Assembly: GCA_025642065.1 (NCBI GenBank)
Contig: JAODUP010000405.1
Coordinates: 1 to 64,000, forward strand
DNA length: 64,000 nucleotides
Origin: Paralvinella palmiformis
Taxonomy: Eukaryota > Annelida > Polychaeta > Terebellida > Alvinellidae
Reading direction: 5' to 3'
Shown: piece after piece, positions 36,291 through 56,100 of the stretch
Numbering within the stretch: position 1 is the first letter of the stretch
Layout: every line of letters starts with the position of its first letter
The notes under the pieces: model-generated
Database searches by the model: none
The model's input: the letters and a program-made list of their open reading frames with translations, nothing else
Told to the model about the DNA's origin: nothing
Position numbers and translations under genes: made by a program

Positions 36291-38639
36291 TATGTCAAAA
36301 GTGCCAGAGAAACACATTTTCTTCTAACTGAATAAAAAAATTCATAATTGCTTTTATAAATATAAACTGCAAGGTACAAAAAAAAAAATTGCAGCTTAAC
36401 TTTATTAAAAACTACAATTATAAATTACATTAGTATCTCCATATGTGTATCTCTTATCTGCTTTGCATATTGATAATACCTGATTACTACGTTGTCTGCC
36501 AGGTTGCCGTTTTAGTAGTAGCAATCATCATTTTATTCAATGATATATATATACAACTGTACAACATATTTATATAACCTACTATAATTTACATTCATAT
36601 AGATTTGGGTCAACTGACAAAACAAAAAGCTGTAAACTCCAATAAAATATTAGACACAAAATTTTTAATTCGCAATATGATGAAATGCAGTTATCCCAAA
36701 ATTATACATTTAGCTTTCAACATACACAGTCTACATCTGCAGTTATAAGTAGTAAAATAATACATTACACATTATTTGTAAATAACAAAAACCGTTGGTA
36801 ATTTGCATTTGTAAGAAATTTCTTTACCGTCTCACATCACTGGGTCAAGTAAATACTGGAAATATGGGCCATCGATTAAATTAAGAGAAATGGTTTTATT
36901 TGTGTTTCAAATATTCTTACTGAGCAGATGTTCTAATTAATTCAACATATTTTGCAGCCCTACATGGCATACATTATAATTACAAGATTCATAACATAAC
37001 TCTTTTTTTTCAAATTTAATATCATATCATGCAATTAACTAAATATATCTGCCTGCTTGAAGGAGAGTTTGCTACTAATGCAATTACAGATATTTTTGTG
37101 TGTTCTTAATTTCGTGAATCCCCACCCATTAGCCAATTCACAGAGCTTTATATTCGAATATGGTCATTACCAAAAAGCTTTCAATATTACATGCTTTATC
37201 ATAGCATGAACATGGAAATATATGTATATTTATTCAATAACGATAAACCTGTTTTAGAGATGGAGAGAGCTGAATAAAATAAGCCAATTCAAAACCTATT
37301 GCAGCACTATCGACTCCCTGTTGCACCATTTGTGTTGGGCAACCAGGAAACAAATTTCTAATTACCCCAATGGGTAACCTGTGGAGAGTCCACACCGTTA
37401 CATTATTGCCACAGACTTCAACAGATTTCTTGTGATTGGACAGAATCTTAATTGGAACAGCCAATCATAGTGAGAGTAAGAACAAACAATGGCCATCACC
37501 AGCTTCCGAAATCTCGCTAAATGTACTTGACTGTTTAGCTTAAGAATATTTCCCATACACAAAGAGATTATCTCAGATGATAAAGTACCTTACCTGTGTC
37601 ATTATGGTAAATGTCTTCACACACAGTGATTATATAAATATGATGCTTGGTTCGTTTAAAATCATATTTCTTTACTAACTCTTACTAGAATACAAGATTT
37701 ACTACATCTGAATTAACATATGAATATGTAGGAACAAAAACACAAGCCTTTAATAATGGTTCTGTGTCTAGCATTGATATTTTGTTGAAAACGAAAGTAT
37801 GTACTATGAACAGATAAATGGCAAACTTAGCTCATGAACCACACATGAAACTTATATTCATGTGACATTTTCTCAACGTCACAGACCTTGCAAATTTCAC
37901 TAAAATAAGATTATCGTGAAAACATCTGTAATTACAATATTTTAAACAAATACCAACAAAACTTAATTTACTTTAAACAATAAAATTCCATTTCATAATT
38001 TTTCTAATACTAAATTTTTCTGCAATTGGGAACCTGCATATAACTGATTTATAATTGAAAATGTCTTGCAATGGTCCTTTTCATTATGAAGATTCCCGAA
38101 GTAAATTTATAACTGGTCAATCATAGACTGGCTAGATTTTGGTGCCAGTGACATGAATCCAGCTGAACTATTTTCATCTAGGTCAGAAAACACTGGCTAT
38201 GGATATAGCCACAGTCTTCTTTAGAGATGAAAGCAGGAGGTTATTAACAATATGTTTTTCATTCTTTATGTGAATCCGGTGAAACATCTTTCCAAATAAA
38301 TATGCAAGAAATTAATTAAAATTATATTTGACAGTGGAACCAATGTCAGTTTGATAATATGAAATAGCTGCGTGTATTTCAAATTCTTTTTCATTTGAAA
38401 CAGAAAAATAGTCTGTCCCATTTGTTAGGCCACAGTTAGAAATAAGCGAGTTCAATATATTTATATTATAAGCCTAAATGTACCGTTTACGTTTACCAAC
38501 AAACTTGAAGCAAATGGATCTTAAACAAAGGATCCTGTCCAGGATTTTTCTCTCAAAGGGGAGACATTAATTTTTCACAACACAATAAATCACTGCTGCT
38601 GATGACCATTATCAGACTTAAAAAGCTAGGCTGATTCTG
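36291..38639. other. Intergenic DNA, nothing recognised
   Basis: AT-rich sequence with short A, T and TA runs. A Dicer 5' UTR exon or promoter could lie in 34.95-37.6 kb, but no signal was convincing. Confidence 0.4.
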
Positions 38640-39600
38640 ATTGGTCAGCTAATTTCCCAAGGATTCCCAATCTATATGAAAAAGACCATTGTCAATTTCA
38701 GTTTTATATATATATATATGCATCAGGGTTTCCCCTACTATATAATGAGCAAGGCAGCCCACATAGCTGATTTTCTCCACCGCCTTGCTGCCAATATGCT
38801 GAAGACACAATATTTTTATTTCACAACATTTCATCATCAGTAAGTGGTACAAAATGATGCCACAAAATCACTTATATTTCTGCAACATCACACACTTAGC
38901 AATGGTGTATTTTAAGCCAAGATTCCATATACGTGGTATGCAGATGCGACAAAAATGGAAAGCATGTAGACAGACGAGAGGGTTTCCATAAGTCCAGATG
39001 CAGCATATGATTTCAGTGGAGTAGCGTGTGTTTTGGTCGCCTTGTGCAGTAGCCAAATTGGACACTTTCTTCCTTAATGTAACAGACCTGCAACAGCATC
39101 CAGAATATGAAGTCAGGGACAGGTGGTTTCCCAAACAATTTGGCAGGATTTTAGATTTTTCTGGTCAACCTGAAGTATTGTTGGAATTTCTCCTCATCAA
39201 ATTGTAGTTCAAAGTGACAAACACACACACCTGGTTTTTTTGCTATGCATTCTGTACTTCTATCGTATTGCCTTGTTCTTGGCATGAACATCAAAACCAA
39301 AAAACTGAAGAAACACAGGAAAACATTTATATGGAATCACACAAACCACATACAGCATGATACTTTGCATAGAGAAGCAATTGAGGTTTTCCATCTGACG
39401 TCACAGACATGTGACTGTTTGTTTATGCCGCTATTTTGGGGGTCAAGCAGTGGCTTGACTACAAGCCAGTACACTGGTTTATAGTCCAGCACAATGCAGC
39501 GAACAACATGGATCTTATACATGCTCCCGATATATTGAATACTGAGCTTCATTTGTCTCAAAGCAAAGTAAAACATCATCTCTTGGGTTAGAAACCAAAG
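38640..39600 (-). pseudogene. Second PIF/Harbinger remnant, rearranged
   Basis: Shares several blocks with 28,505-29,225: TTGGCAGGATTTTAGATT, CCTGAAGTATTGTTGGAATT, CATCAAATTGTAGTTC, then TTTTTTGCTATGCATTCTGT and TTGCCTTGTTCTTGGCATGA. The stretch that encodes the WWV region in the other copy is deleted at about 39,210. Further into the transposase, the minus strand reads SVTLRKKVSNLATAQGDQNT, close to the 'LAVTLRFLATGDS' segment of Harbinger transposases. Stops and frame breaks show that it is dead. Confidence 0.55.
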
Positions 39601-40370
39601 AATTGTCAGATTTTATAATTACCATGGATTTACTACCAGATCCCTACACTATGCCACCATAGATCTGGGTTAGCTATGATAATGCCAGTATATATCTAGA
39701 GGTCTCGTACCCTGATATATACAATTACTTGATCAGCACACCATCCCCTTATACTGGAGATCAACTGAATAATGGTCTGGAGGCTTATATTTATTTTAAA
39801 GATGAATGGGTCAGATCATTGATGATTGCACCCACCCGATCTGCATCAAACAGTGATTTTGTGGTGAAATGACACATGTATATAAATAATTATAACAAAA
39901 TGGTGTTAGTTTTAAGAGATCATTATACTCAGGTTAATTAGGTTATCATTGCTGTGGCTAGACATATTGCTTATTTTGTCAAACAACACCGATGACCTCA
40001 ACTGCATAAGGGTCATCATATATAGTGTTGAAATGTAGAGAGTAAACATGTTTTTATCTTAGGTAATACAAATGTATAGGTACAAATGAGAATATCATAA
40101 GATGGCAGCCCTGTATCTAGCTTAACCTTATCATCATTGTCAATAAAAGTTGTTTCGTTTAGGGTTAAATCATTAATTAAAACCCTTTGTGCTTCACATG
40201 GTGACAGAAGTGGCTGGCACTAGGCATCCATAAGTGATGGCTTTTACTGGTACTATCCATTTGTTTTTTTCTGTTCAAATCCGCTGGAAATCTTTAAAAA
40301 AAGGCAGTCTTGAACCTTCCTGCACAGCTGTTATAGCTTACAGTAACACATGTATGGCCCATGATGTCAT

Positions 40371-40580
40371 TAATACTAATGGGGGTGCCTCCGTGGTCTA
40401 GCGGTAGCGTGTTGGACCACAGATCTCTACCACCTGTGTTTGATTCTCGGTGTGGGTATATCTGAAGGTTGTTTCATCTTTGACTTCACTTCATTACCTC
40501 TGGAGTTCGTTCGGCCCATTTAGCCTACCATATGCACAAAAGTGGCCGTAAAACAACAATCATCATCAATAATACTAATG
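40371..40580 (+). mobile_element. SINE family A with 11-bp target-site duplication
   Basis: The body at 40,382-40,569 starts GGGGTGCCTCCGTGGTCTAG (A-box TGGTCTAGCGGTAGCG), has a B-box-like TGTGTTTGATTCTC, and ends GGCCGTAAAACAACAATCAT plus ATC units. It is flanked on both sides by TAATACTAATG (40,371-40,381 and 40,570-40,580). This is the clearest intact insertion of the family and implies target-primed integration by a partner LINE. Confidence 0.9.
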
Positions 40581-40981
40581 TATTTTGTAGTTGTTGTACA
40601 CCAAACATGAACGTGCCCTGGCTCCCAGTGTACCCAGGGATAGCTCGACCCCCAACATGGCGGCAACAACAAATATCACGTGATTTTATGACGTCAGTGC
40701 AAAACCTCAATAGGTCACACCTCAAAACCCCATAACTGGCTTTGTGGCTTCAGTGCTCGCCTGTACCACCTCATGCTCCCTTTTACCCAGGGGAAACACT
40801 GTATAGTATATATATATATATATATAAGTCAGTTAACAGGGACTGTGATCCTCATGGGGTGAGGAATCGATGGGTCAAAATCTCGGGCCTGTAATACAGG
40901 CTGTATCCATTTTAAAATGATTAAATGGTGTTAAAATATATATTTATTTTTAAACTACTACTATTTTATTATGCATCTATT

Positions 40982-41038
40982 ACTAGAGGTCTGGATCTAG
41001 TAGACTCTAGTCTAGTAACTAGAGTCTAGACCTCTAGT
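40982..41038. repeat. CTAG-rich inverted repeat
   Basis: ACTAGAGGTCT at 40,982 pairs with AGACCTCTAGT at 41,028. Inside these, AGACTCTAGT pairs with ACTAGAGTCT, with one 9-base bulge. CTAG tetranucleotides are also unusually dense around 41,220-41,260 and 41,868-41,975, on both sides of the first ALKBH6 exon. Confidence 0.75.
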
Positions 41039-41519
41039 CTATAACTTAGATCTAGATTAAAACTGGTAACAGTTGAAAATGTGACTAAAAGATAGCACTA
41101 TGTAGTATGTATGTGACTATTACTATAATTGCATCATTAAAACAACACTGCCTTGAATATTAGATCTATATAAATTCTACCAAAGATCTTCGACTTAATG
41201 TTGAAGTTGTAGATCTACAATAGTTGACTAGATCAAAATCTAGACTAGACTAGTCTAAATAATTATTTAATTTCTGAAATTACAGGTCAGATATTGAGAT
41301 AAGCGTGTTTCATACATATTTAGATATAATCATTATAATACTATTTAATACTCATGCCAGTAATTGACTAAACGTGACTAGGTTATTACATTTAATATGA
41401 TTGTGTGCACACCTTAGCGATCATTCCCTTTTACCGCGAAAGGCATGGTGATGATAATATATCGAGTCCTTTCTTCTGGCGGCTTCTGTACATCTGATTT
41501 TGGGAAACCCCCATTAATA

Positions 41520-41590
41520 TGACGTCACATTACATATGTAAAACTAACTCCCATTGGCCAGTCGTTTAGGCCATTTTCCAATGAGCCAAT
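41520..41590 (+). promoter_or_regulatory. Candidate ALKBH6 promoter: CRE and three CCAAT boxes
   Basis: A perfect CRE palindrome TGACGTCA lies at 41,520-41,527. An ATTGG (CCAAT on minus) is at 41,553-41,557, and CCAAT boxes are at 41,578-41,582 and 41,586-41,590. All lie within 230 bases of the ALKBH6 start codon, with no TATA box near. The spacing fits a housekeeping promoter; use is inferred. Confidence 0.5.
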
Positions 41591-41749
41591 AGATTTTGTC
41601 GTAAGAAACGGTGAATTATTAGAATTCCCATTTCCGCTTTCTACCAAAACAAACTTGCCCCGTGAGAAAGAGCACGATTTTTTACATGCGATGTATTTAA
41701 TTTGTTTTAGTTTGTGAAGACGAGGTGTTAGACTATAAGAAAAGTAGAA

Positions 41750-47644
<5,895 letters not shown>

Positions 47645-47867
47645 TAAAAACGTATGCACAATTTATGCCTTTCTCTTGTTTGATTAGCAGCAGTAATAGT
47701 GATGATTTAGTCCTTAATCTATGTCAAACCTTTCACCATATACAGCTACTTAAGAATAATCTACATATTGGCTAATATCTAATATAGAGTTTACATTAAT
47801 AATTTCACCTATTAATTTGGCTTACTTTTATATCTAAAAATTAACTTTAGGAATGTGTTGTATCGGG

Positions 47868-47995
47868 CACTCTGATGGTACAATGTTTAGAGTACTGTCC
47901 TATAAACCTTTAGGTTGGGGCTCAAAAACAGGTCGTACCTGTTTGTGGGTTGATTCCCCAGAGTGTCGCTGAAAAACTTGTTGCATAAATGATCC
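47868..47995 (+). repeat. tRNA-like SINE family C, copy 2
   Basis: CACTCTGATGGTACAATGTT, AGAGTACTGTCCTATAAACC and TTTAGGTTGGGGCTC align with the copy at 46,494. It lies in or just past the 3' UTR of ALKBH6. Confidence 0.45.
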
Positions 47996-49396
47996 GAAAG
48001 CTTGCTAAATCTAGGGGGTTTTTCAGAACAGTTTTACAGTATCATGGTTTAACAAATCTCAAAGAAAGACTTCATTAATGTTAAATAGGTCATTCCTGAA
48101 AACAACATTTTCAAATTACTGATTTATATGGGAATCTTATAATTGTAATACATTATTTATTTTTAAATGGTATTCCACTAATTCCTACTTCTTCCACAGA
48201 AATTTCTGATAATTTTTAAATTAAGACTTGTATGCCAAATAACGAAGACCTTTTTAATCCTTCTTTATTCAAATCCGATTAAATATTTCCTGTACCAATA
48301 CAGATTTTCCTATAATTGGGTTTAGTAGTTCATGCACATTTCTTAAGCACAGCAACACCTTTAGTATGCATTCAACAAACAAAATGACCTGTTAAAAACA
48401 AGTCACTTGACTGCCAACATTTACAAATTATCAAATGACTCCTATATAAAGTAGACAGAAAGAATTCAATAATATTTTGAGCCATCAACATTCACAAGGC
48501 ATGAAGGTCAGGACAAAGTCATATGTATACAAGCAGGACATCTATGATCACATCACAGACTTGTATAGCATCATTTGTCACAGCCCTCTGGCTGACAAGT
48601 GATTATATGTTTGTACCACAGAGAAATATCCACGACTAATAATCAAATGATCACTACGCCAGTTTTCATTTAGCAAAAGATAAGGTATATCCATTAAATA
48701 GTTCCTAGTGATCAAATAACCAATCACTTATTACCAATCCACAGCACAAAAGCAAGCATTGATTGTAGAATTTAGGTTTTTAGATGGAAGAGGATTACAA
48801 AACTTCAACATGTGACTCAAATACAAAGTTCCCCAAACAGTGTAACTTTGCCAAAATTCACCACGAAAAAATGGTATACTTAAGATGCAAGTTAACATAA
48901 TCATTGCAGTATCTGGAGTAGCACTTGGCGGTGATAACAATTCTCAGCATAGCAAAATAGCTAACCATTCTTATGGCAAACTATACCAAGCCTTTGCAGT
49001 TGTAATGCAAGTAATAAACACGTGGCTTTAAGGTGACAAACTATACACTGCACAAAGGTACTCGACATAAACTAAAATGTATGTCATCTCTATAACATAC
49101 TATATACACAAGACCAAATCATGTTCTGCAGTTGTCTGAATCATTTTAGATACCGCTTTAAAAGCAGTGTGCTGTGAATTGTTTAACCTGAGTAATCGCT
49201 ATCAACTCCAGACACTCGTATCCAACTTAAACAGCTATCTGTGAAGCAAAGATCCGTAATAGTACTTTTTTTGTTAATGTACACGAGGATTAAAGAAGAT
49301 ATCACCAACCACAGCAGGAAGCTGATAACCTGCCACGAATGTGAAGGTGAACACCGTCTGCAGGATGGATAACATTAATTTGTGTTAGTTGTTTTT
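47996..49396. other. Space between convergent ALKBH6 and syntaxin-5
   Basis: No coding sequence was supported. It should contain both 3' UTR ends. An ATTAAA near 48,278 could serve ALKBH6; this is weak. Confidence 0.4.
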
Positions 49397-49402
49397 TTTA
49401 TT
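49397..49402 (-). terminator. Candidate syntaxin-5 poly(A) signal
   Basis: AATAAA on the minus strand about 775 bases beyond the syntaxin-5 stop codon. Other signals may be used. Confidence 0.3.
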
Positions 49403-50174
49403 TACATTCTTTAAACGTCCATCTGTGTAAGTTATCATACAACACTCCATAAAACAATACACAATGCCACTCACATAATTAAATTAGAACTCCCCCAATC
49501 CCAGAAATATATTGCCATCACGTGAACTACAATTGTTAACAATATTGGAATGACGTACACACATCAAAAGTAAAAATATATATATCATCTGTCAATCACT
49601 GCTCTAGTAAAATTGATTGAGCTTAAACATTTGAAATCTGAACCTTTTCGTGAAGTTTAAAAAACACCAACTAACTATCAAGGCAGAATAAAATTACAGC
49701 AAATTCATAACTTACTTGCCTATATGGCAAAGGTGCTTATAAAGTGAACAAATCAACAAAAGAAACTTACTTTAGTTATTATCATTAAATCAAATTAACC
49801 AGATGACAAGTATATGGCTATATTCATACATACCATAGTGAATCTATATACATTTCTCACAATTTACTGACTATGATGATTATGATGGATTATGTACAAA
49901 ATGACTTCGTATAATGGCCATGTATATAATACATATTTATACACACTGATGAATCACAGCATTTTAGAAGACCTATCACATAAACATCTGTGGTTAGAGC
50001 AGAACTCTAGCAAAGACTGATTCAAACAATAACATTAATTTTGGACACCCACCTTAAGATGAAAAGCAATAAATTATCATTCTTTTCTCTGCGTAATATT
50101 GCTTATGCTATTATGTTTCCAGCACCCAACATCAGCAGCGGATGAGTCCTATCTATGTGGTACCCATTACAACA

Positions 50175-53100
50175 TCAAGCCATTACTACCACAAATATTA
50201 TAAAGAACACAATTAATACTCCAAATATTTTCAGCATGAGCCAACGATTTGATGTGACAGATTGGAAATACTTCAATATTTCACCATGGGCTGCCTCAAC
50301 ATTTAATGTGGTCTCCTCTACGTTGTGGTCAATTCTGTAAAATTATTGAAAAGTTACATCACAAATGTCATTTGACATACAACTGGACTTTAATGTCAAT
50401 AGTATACTATAGGATAACACAAATCACTGACGAATGAAGTGAATCTGAAAAATAGTAAACATTAGGTTATCTCATACCTGCCAACCATTTCCTCCTGTTC
50501 TTTAACCATATGTGCCAGCTGCTGGAATATTTCACCTAACTCAACTATTGTCTGTTCAATATTCTGCATCGTCTCAGCACGACTTTTTATATATGTATCC
50601 TAAAAATAAATTCATTACATATCATCCCAAGTATTATTTATAATATAGTAAAATAACAGCTATGAAAGCTATATTGTGCTTTCTAAATTCAGTCTTTAAT
50701 TACAAAACTATTTACTATACAACCAATGAATTTAGGTGCAATGCAAATCACAACTGGGTTCATGTATTTGTGTAATATTCATGATGGTTATTATTCTACA
50801 ATATTGATTTAAATATCACTGAATGTCTCGTCAAATCAGCTTCATGATGTATTCATTTTAGAAACAGTGTTACTCAAACTAATAATTGTTAATGAATCTG
50901 TTTTGGAACTGTACTTGTAATTTAGACAGATATATAACAGAAGCTGTAACAACAAATGATCCAGTTATGTTAATGATCAGCGTGACGTATCTAACTACCA
51001 AAGTCAGACATGATTGATTATGGATTTATAATTATGGTGATGGTGGGGGGGGGGGGATAACCAGTGTGTTTAACTAATATTCTATAATACCTGTTCATCA
51101 ATAAGCTGTAGCTGTTGTTGATATCTTTGCTTATCAACAAGATCCATATTAATGGCTACATCACCATTAGCCATCTGTCCATTGGAAAGTTCATCATTTA
51201 ACAATACTGAACCAGCTGAAAGGTAATACAGTGAAGTGTACACACACACAACAAAACAAGACAATTAATCAGTTCCTAAACAGCACAATTGTTTTCACGT
51301 TTATCAAGAACAAAGGTGAAAACATATTAGGGTGTCAGTATGAGATTGAACAATAAAAGTAAGAAAATACAAATTTTGCATGTATTAATATTACGGGATG
51401 ATGATTGATGTTTTATGGCCACTTTTGTGTACATGGCAGACTAAATGGGCTGAATTAGCATTACTGGATATATTGTGTTATCATACATAGGTCATACATA
51501 CAATGTCCTTGTAGAGCTGATGGTGGTAATGAGGCAGAGACTGGTGACTGGGAAAACTGTTCTCTCCTTGACTTCTGTTCTTTTAAATTCTGTTAAAAAT
51601 AAATTTTCACATATAAAAGATACTTTATTATAATTTACTTGGCACAACAAGGAAATGAAAGGAAACTTAAATTTTACATGTGGAAAACCAGGTTATAAAT
51701 AATATATTCACATGAAAATGATTAATTATAGCTGCTAAACTTAGAAAGGCATAATAAAGTTTAACCTCGCCATTTCATAAATTTTCAAGCTTCACATCAA
51801 TCAAATGAAGGATATAACTATAAGACAATTCATAAACATTCTAATTTATTATAATAAATTTTTTGCACCATCAAATCTCAGCATCTAGCCGATCATAATA
51901 AGCAAGCACATGTTATAACCCTAAACACAAACCTGCGTTCGTACTTCCAATACTGACTTGAAGTCATTCGACATTGTGGCTAACTTTGACTGGAAAGAGA
52001 CAAATTAAATTAGAATGCATAACATTTTAGTCATCAGCAATAGAGATCAATAGTTTCCCAGTTTAAATTAATATAATTATAGTTTTACACAATGGCTATA
52101 TTTCTGATAAACTTGCTTACTTGTAATGCAACCACAACTGAATTAGAATGTGTCTGTTTATGTCTACTACTGTGACCTCTCTGAGCCTTAACAAGCTGAA
52201 GACAAAATAGCATGATTAGTCTTTCATGTAAAATATACCCTATTAAATGGCCGATTTTTAAGCAGGATGTTAGCATTTTAATAAATTTACATATCTCCTA
52301 TAATATTAAAAGATATCTCAAACAATATTTCTCTCAACAAACTCCTGTCTAAAATAGTAACTAATATAATTCATTAATATCTTTTGGACATCATAAGCTA
52401 TCAGAGATAATGGTGACAACAGACTTATATCCAGATCTATTGGTTTCAAGTTGAACCACTCTTACTAAAGTCAAATTTAAAACGTTATCCAAATCTATTC
52501 CAAAAGGAAATTTAAGGCATATGCAGTTAGCAATTCTGATATATATCCAAATGAATTTGACTGTTAACCTGATGGAGACAATTAAATTGGTTTTAAAGTG
52601 TAATGTAAACATGTTGTAGATGGGAACTGAAATTAAAGTTCATACATTTGGTCATGTTTAAATTTTTGTGTGATTTAACTAGTTTAGTTTTTTAATACAA
52701 AAAAAAGAATATCTGAAAATACAGTGAGGAAAAGAAAAATCCAGGTACATTATCATAATATTCTATTTGCCACATACCTCCTGTAACTGGGCAATCTGTT
52801 TATTAAGTGAGTTGATATCTTGTTTTATTATAAATGTTAGCTGTTGAATCTCATGTGGTTTGTCATTAAATAAGGACTTTTTCTTGGCCACTGAAAATAA
52901 AAGTAATAAAAAGTATTTAACCATGCATAGAACACCAATCTTTCTTAAATTGAAAAAGCAAATTGCAAATTTTTCATAAGCCACTTACATATTGTTAATT
53001 TTTCCAACTTGGCAAACGTGTTGGCCAAATCTCTGCCAATTTTTCTGAAAATGACATTGTTATTAATGAATTTATTATTTTGGGGGAATGGATAACGCAA

Positions 53101-56100
53101 TTAACTATACATTACACGTACCAAACATGGGTCAATTCAATACCGGAATTGGAATTGATGGGCACTTCCAATTCTGGAATTGCTTATTTAATTAATTGAT
53201 AACCAGTTAATTTTTTAATTCAAAAATATTTCTTCCATGACAATCCTACTTGGAATATAAACTATTCAGAGTAGCTATTCGGCTATTCCAAGAAGGTACT
53301 CAAGAGTAGGTATTCGGAGTACTTACTCAAGGTAAAAAAAGAAGTAGGCAAAAAAGAGTAGGTAAAAAAATTGAATTGGAATTGATAAATTTGATGTGGA
53401 ATTGTAATTGACCAAATGGTATCGAGTGGAACTGGCATTTACAAAATGGAATTGACAACGTCTGACACATACCATTTGTTGTTCCATTGTTACACTCCGG
53501 TTCTATTTTAATATGGTCATGTATACTGCAGAAAAGAATATAACATTGGCCTGCCTGGCTCCTGATTATTTGGATTGAAGATATTAAATTTTTGGTGGTT
53601 TTCTACAGTAAATCTGCTGAAAACACTTCAACATAACAGGGTTTTGCTATTCACGAAAATTTAAAAAAAAAATTACATTTTGTATTAGTCATAACCCCTA
53701 AACATTACCAGTGGTCACTAATTGTACAATGCGTTAAGTTGTTGATCTAAGTTGGGAAATGAACATAATTGCTTATTAAAACTAGCACACGTTCATTTGG
53801 ATGGTTTCATTTGTTCATGTGACAATGATAACCAATCACAACGTTCCATCCTATCTGACCCATGAAATAATTATGATTACTTTTAACTCAGTTCACAGCC
53901 ATTATTTATGTTTTATTAATTACATGCAGAGAAAGTATTTAAATTCCAAAACATCTATATTTCCATTCTTGTGACATCAAACAAACCTTAAACGCCATAC
54001 ACAACACAACAAAGAGAAGTTGTAGGTGATCACACAAGTATAGCAAGGTGAATAAGTCAGAATGTCTGGCAATAATATTTCAAAACAATTCTCCGCCAAA
54101 ATAAGACTGATAATGGCTAATTTATTTATGCCAAGATCATATCATAACAGTCACAGAATCTAATAGAATAAATATTCACTTAATGACCAGATCTAGTTGC
54201 TGCTTCTGAAGGGGTTTCTAGCTGATGAATAAATGTGAATTGGCCTCTAGTTAGATAACATGTTGTCAATGACACAATACACCATTATAACTGGAATTAA
54301 AAAAAAAAAACTGTATTGTCATCTAGACAAAAATACAATAATGAATGGATTGACTTTCCTATGTGAGAATATGGCATGACATATTACCCACTTATAATGT
54401 GGTTCACAGCCATGGATTCAAATCACTGCATGATAATGGGGTTAGCCTGTACTAGAAAAATTAAGTAAATTAAATAATAATGTATACTTTGATTCACGTT
54501 TTTGAAGTACTGTTTGAAAAGAATACATATTTATATTGTATACATAGATATTATCACCCACTTGAATCACAATAACAGTGATGACATGGTGAGAAAAGGT
54601 TGTATTTGTGTTACCATTCTGTATATGAGATGACATCCAAGAAAAACACTTGCTTTTTAAGTATCAAATTTCAGCCAATGATTTACTGTCCATAAGAAAC
54701 AGCATGAAAAAATCAATCTAACATACTTAACTTTTGTAGGTTCACATAAGTAAACTATCTTGTAAATTGCTGTAGCATGTAAAAGCCACGATAAAAAAGC
54801 AGTATTAAACAAATTTTCCACACCAAAACATAAATTATCTTGTTGGGGACCAATTGCAAAATCCCAGCTATTTCACTTTCGGAAACATAGATCTAAACAG
54901 ATCACCTATCTTAGTGATCTTATTTTAAGAGAATTGAGAGAAAGCACCCAATTGGCAGTCCAAAGTATCTCTGCCATCTTGGTTTCTGGATTCATAATGT
55001 TCTGCACCTGTCGGACAATCATGTCAATAGAAAGACGCTGTTGATCAGGATGAGGTGTGATTACATGCTAATTACCCACAGTACTCATATCATCACTGTA
55101 ATCAAGGAATCTTTCCAGCTGGTATCAATCTCATAGTGAGGTTCAGTAGAAGTGAAAGACACTGCTGGGTTATGGAGACTTGCAGAATGTTATCACACAA
55201 GTCTAGTGGTGAAATCCATCAAATATAAAAGGCCCAAGATTTAGAGAAGTCATTGACAACATTTTCTCAACATTTGATGTGAAACTTTGATAAGCAACAA
55301 CTGACTGATAATTAACTACAAATAATTCATAATTACCATTTTTAAGTCCCCCTAACATTTTGGAAATAAAACAATCCTTGGCATTTAGCTGTTAAGCGAG
55401 AATCCTCAGTTCATATTGCAACATGTCACATAATGTTGGCTTAAATATTTTCTTGCGAATTACTTTATTTTATGTGTTTAGCTCAAAACATATTAATATC
55501 AATACTAAAGTTGTTAGGTGGAATGAAAGAAAAACCATCACTAGAACCTAACAATGTTAGCCATCCACTTACAAAGGATAACCAAATTGTGCATACTATA
55601 TCATGTGATAACTTTCTGCAACAGTGAAACAATTAATTAATTGGTATTATCAGGAAAAATGGTTACTATGTACATATCAGAACATGGGTACTAAACATAC
55701 CACAGATAGTGTATCAAAATAAACACGTCTTTACTTACTTTGCTATCTGCATAAATTCACCTCTTTGGCTGAGGGCCTTGTTTACTTTGTTTGGCAGTGT
55801 TCCATTTCCCTGAATTAAAATAACAGATTGATCATAGGATAACAATAATGATATTTGCAGTAATAAACAGGCAGGGATCAGAAAATAAAATTTAATACAA
55901 TTTGTAAATGATACATGCTATTCATTTACCAGATGCCACCTTCTGTCCACATTAGCTTACCACAAATGGTTGTTCAAGATTTAACATCGGAGTAACACTT
56001 GTATACATTATCATCCTCAATATTTCAGTTTCTGTATGTATATAGAACTTGTGTTTGAAATAAAAACTATTTCTATCCAATTCTCTATTATATGCCGTTA

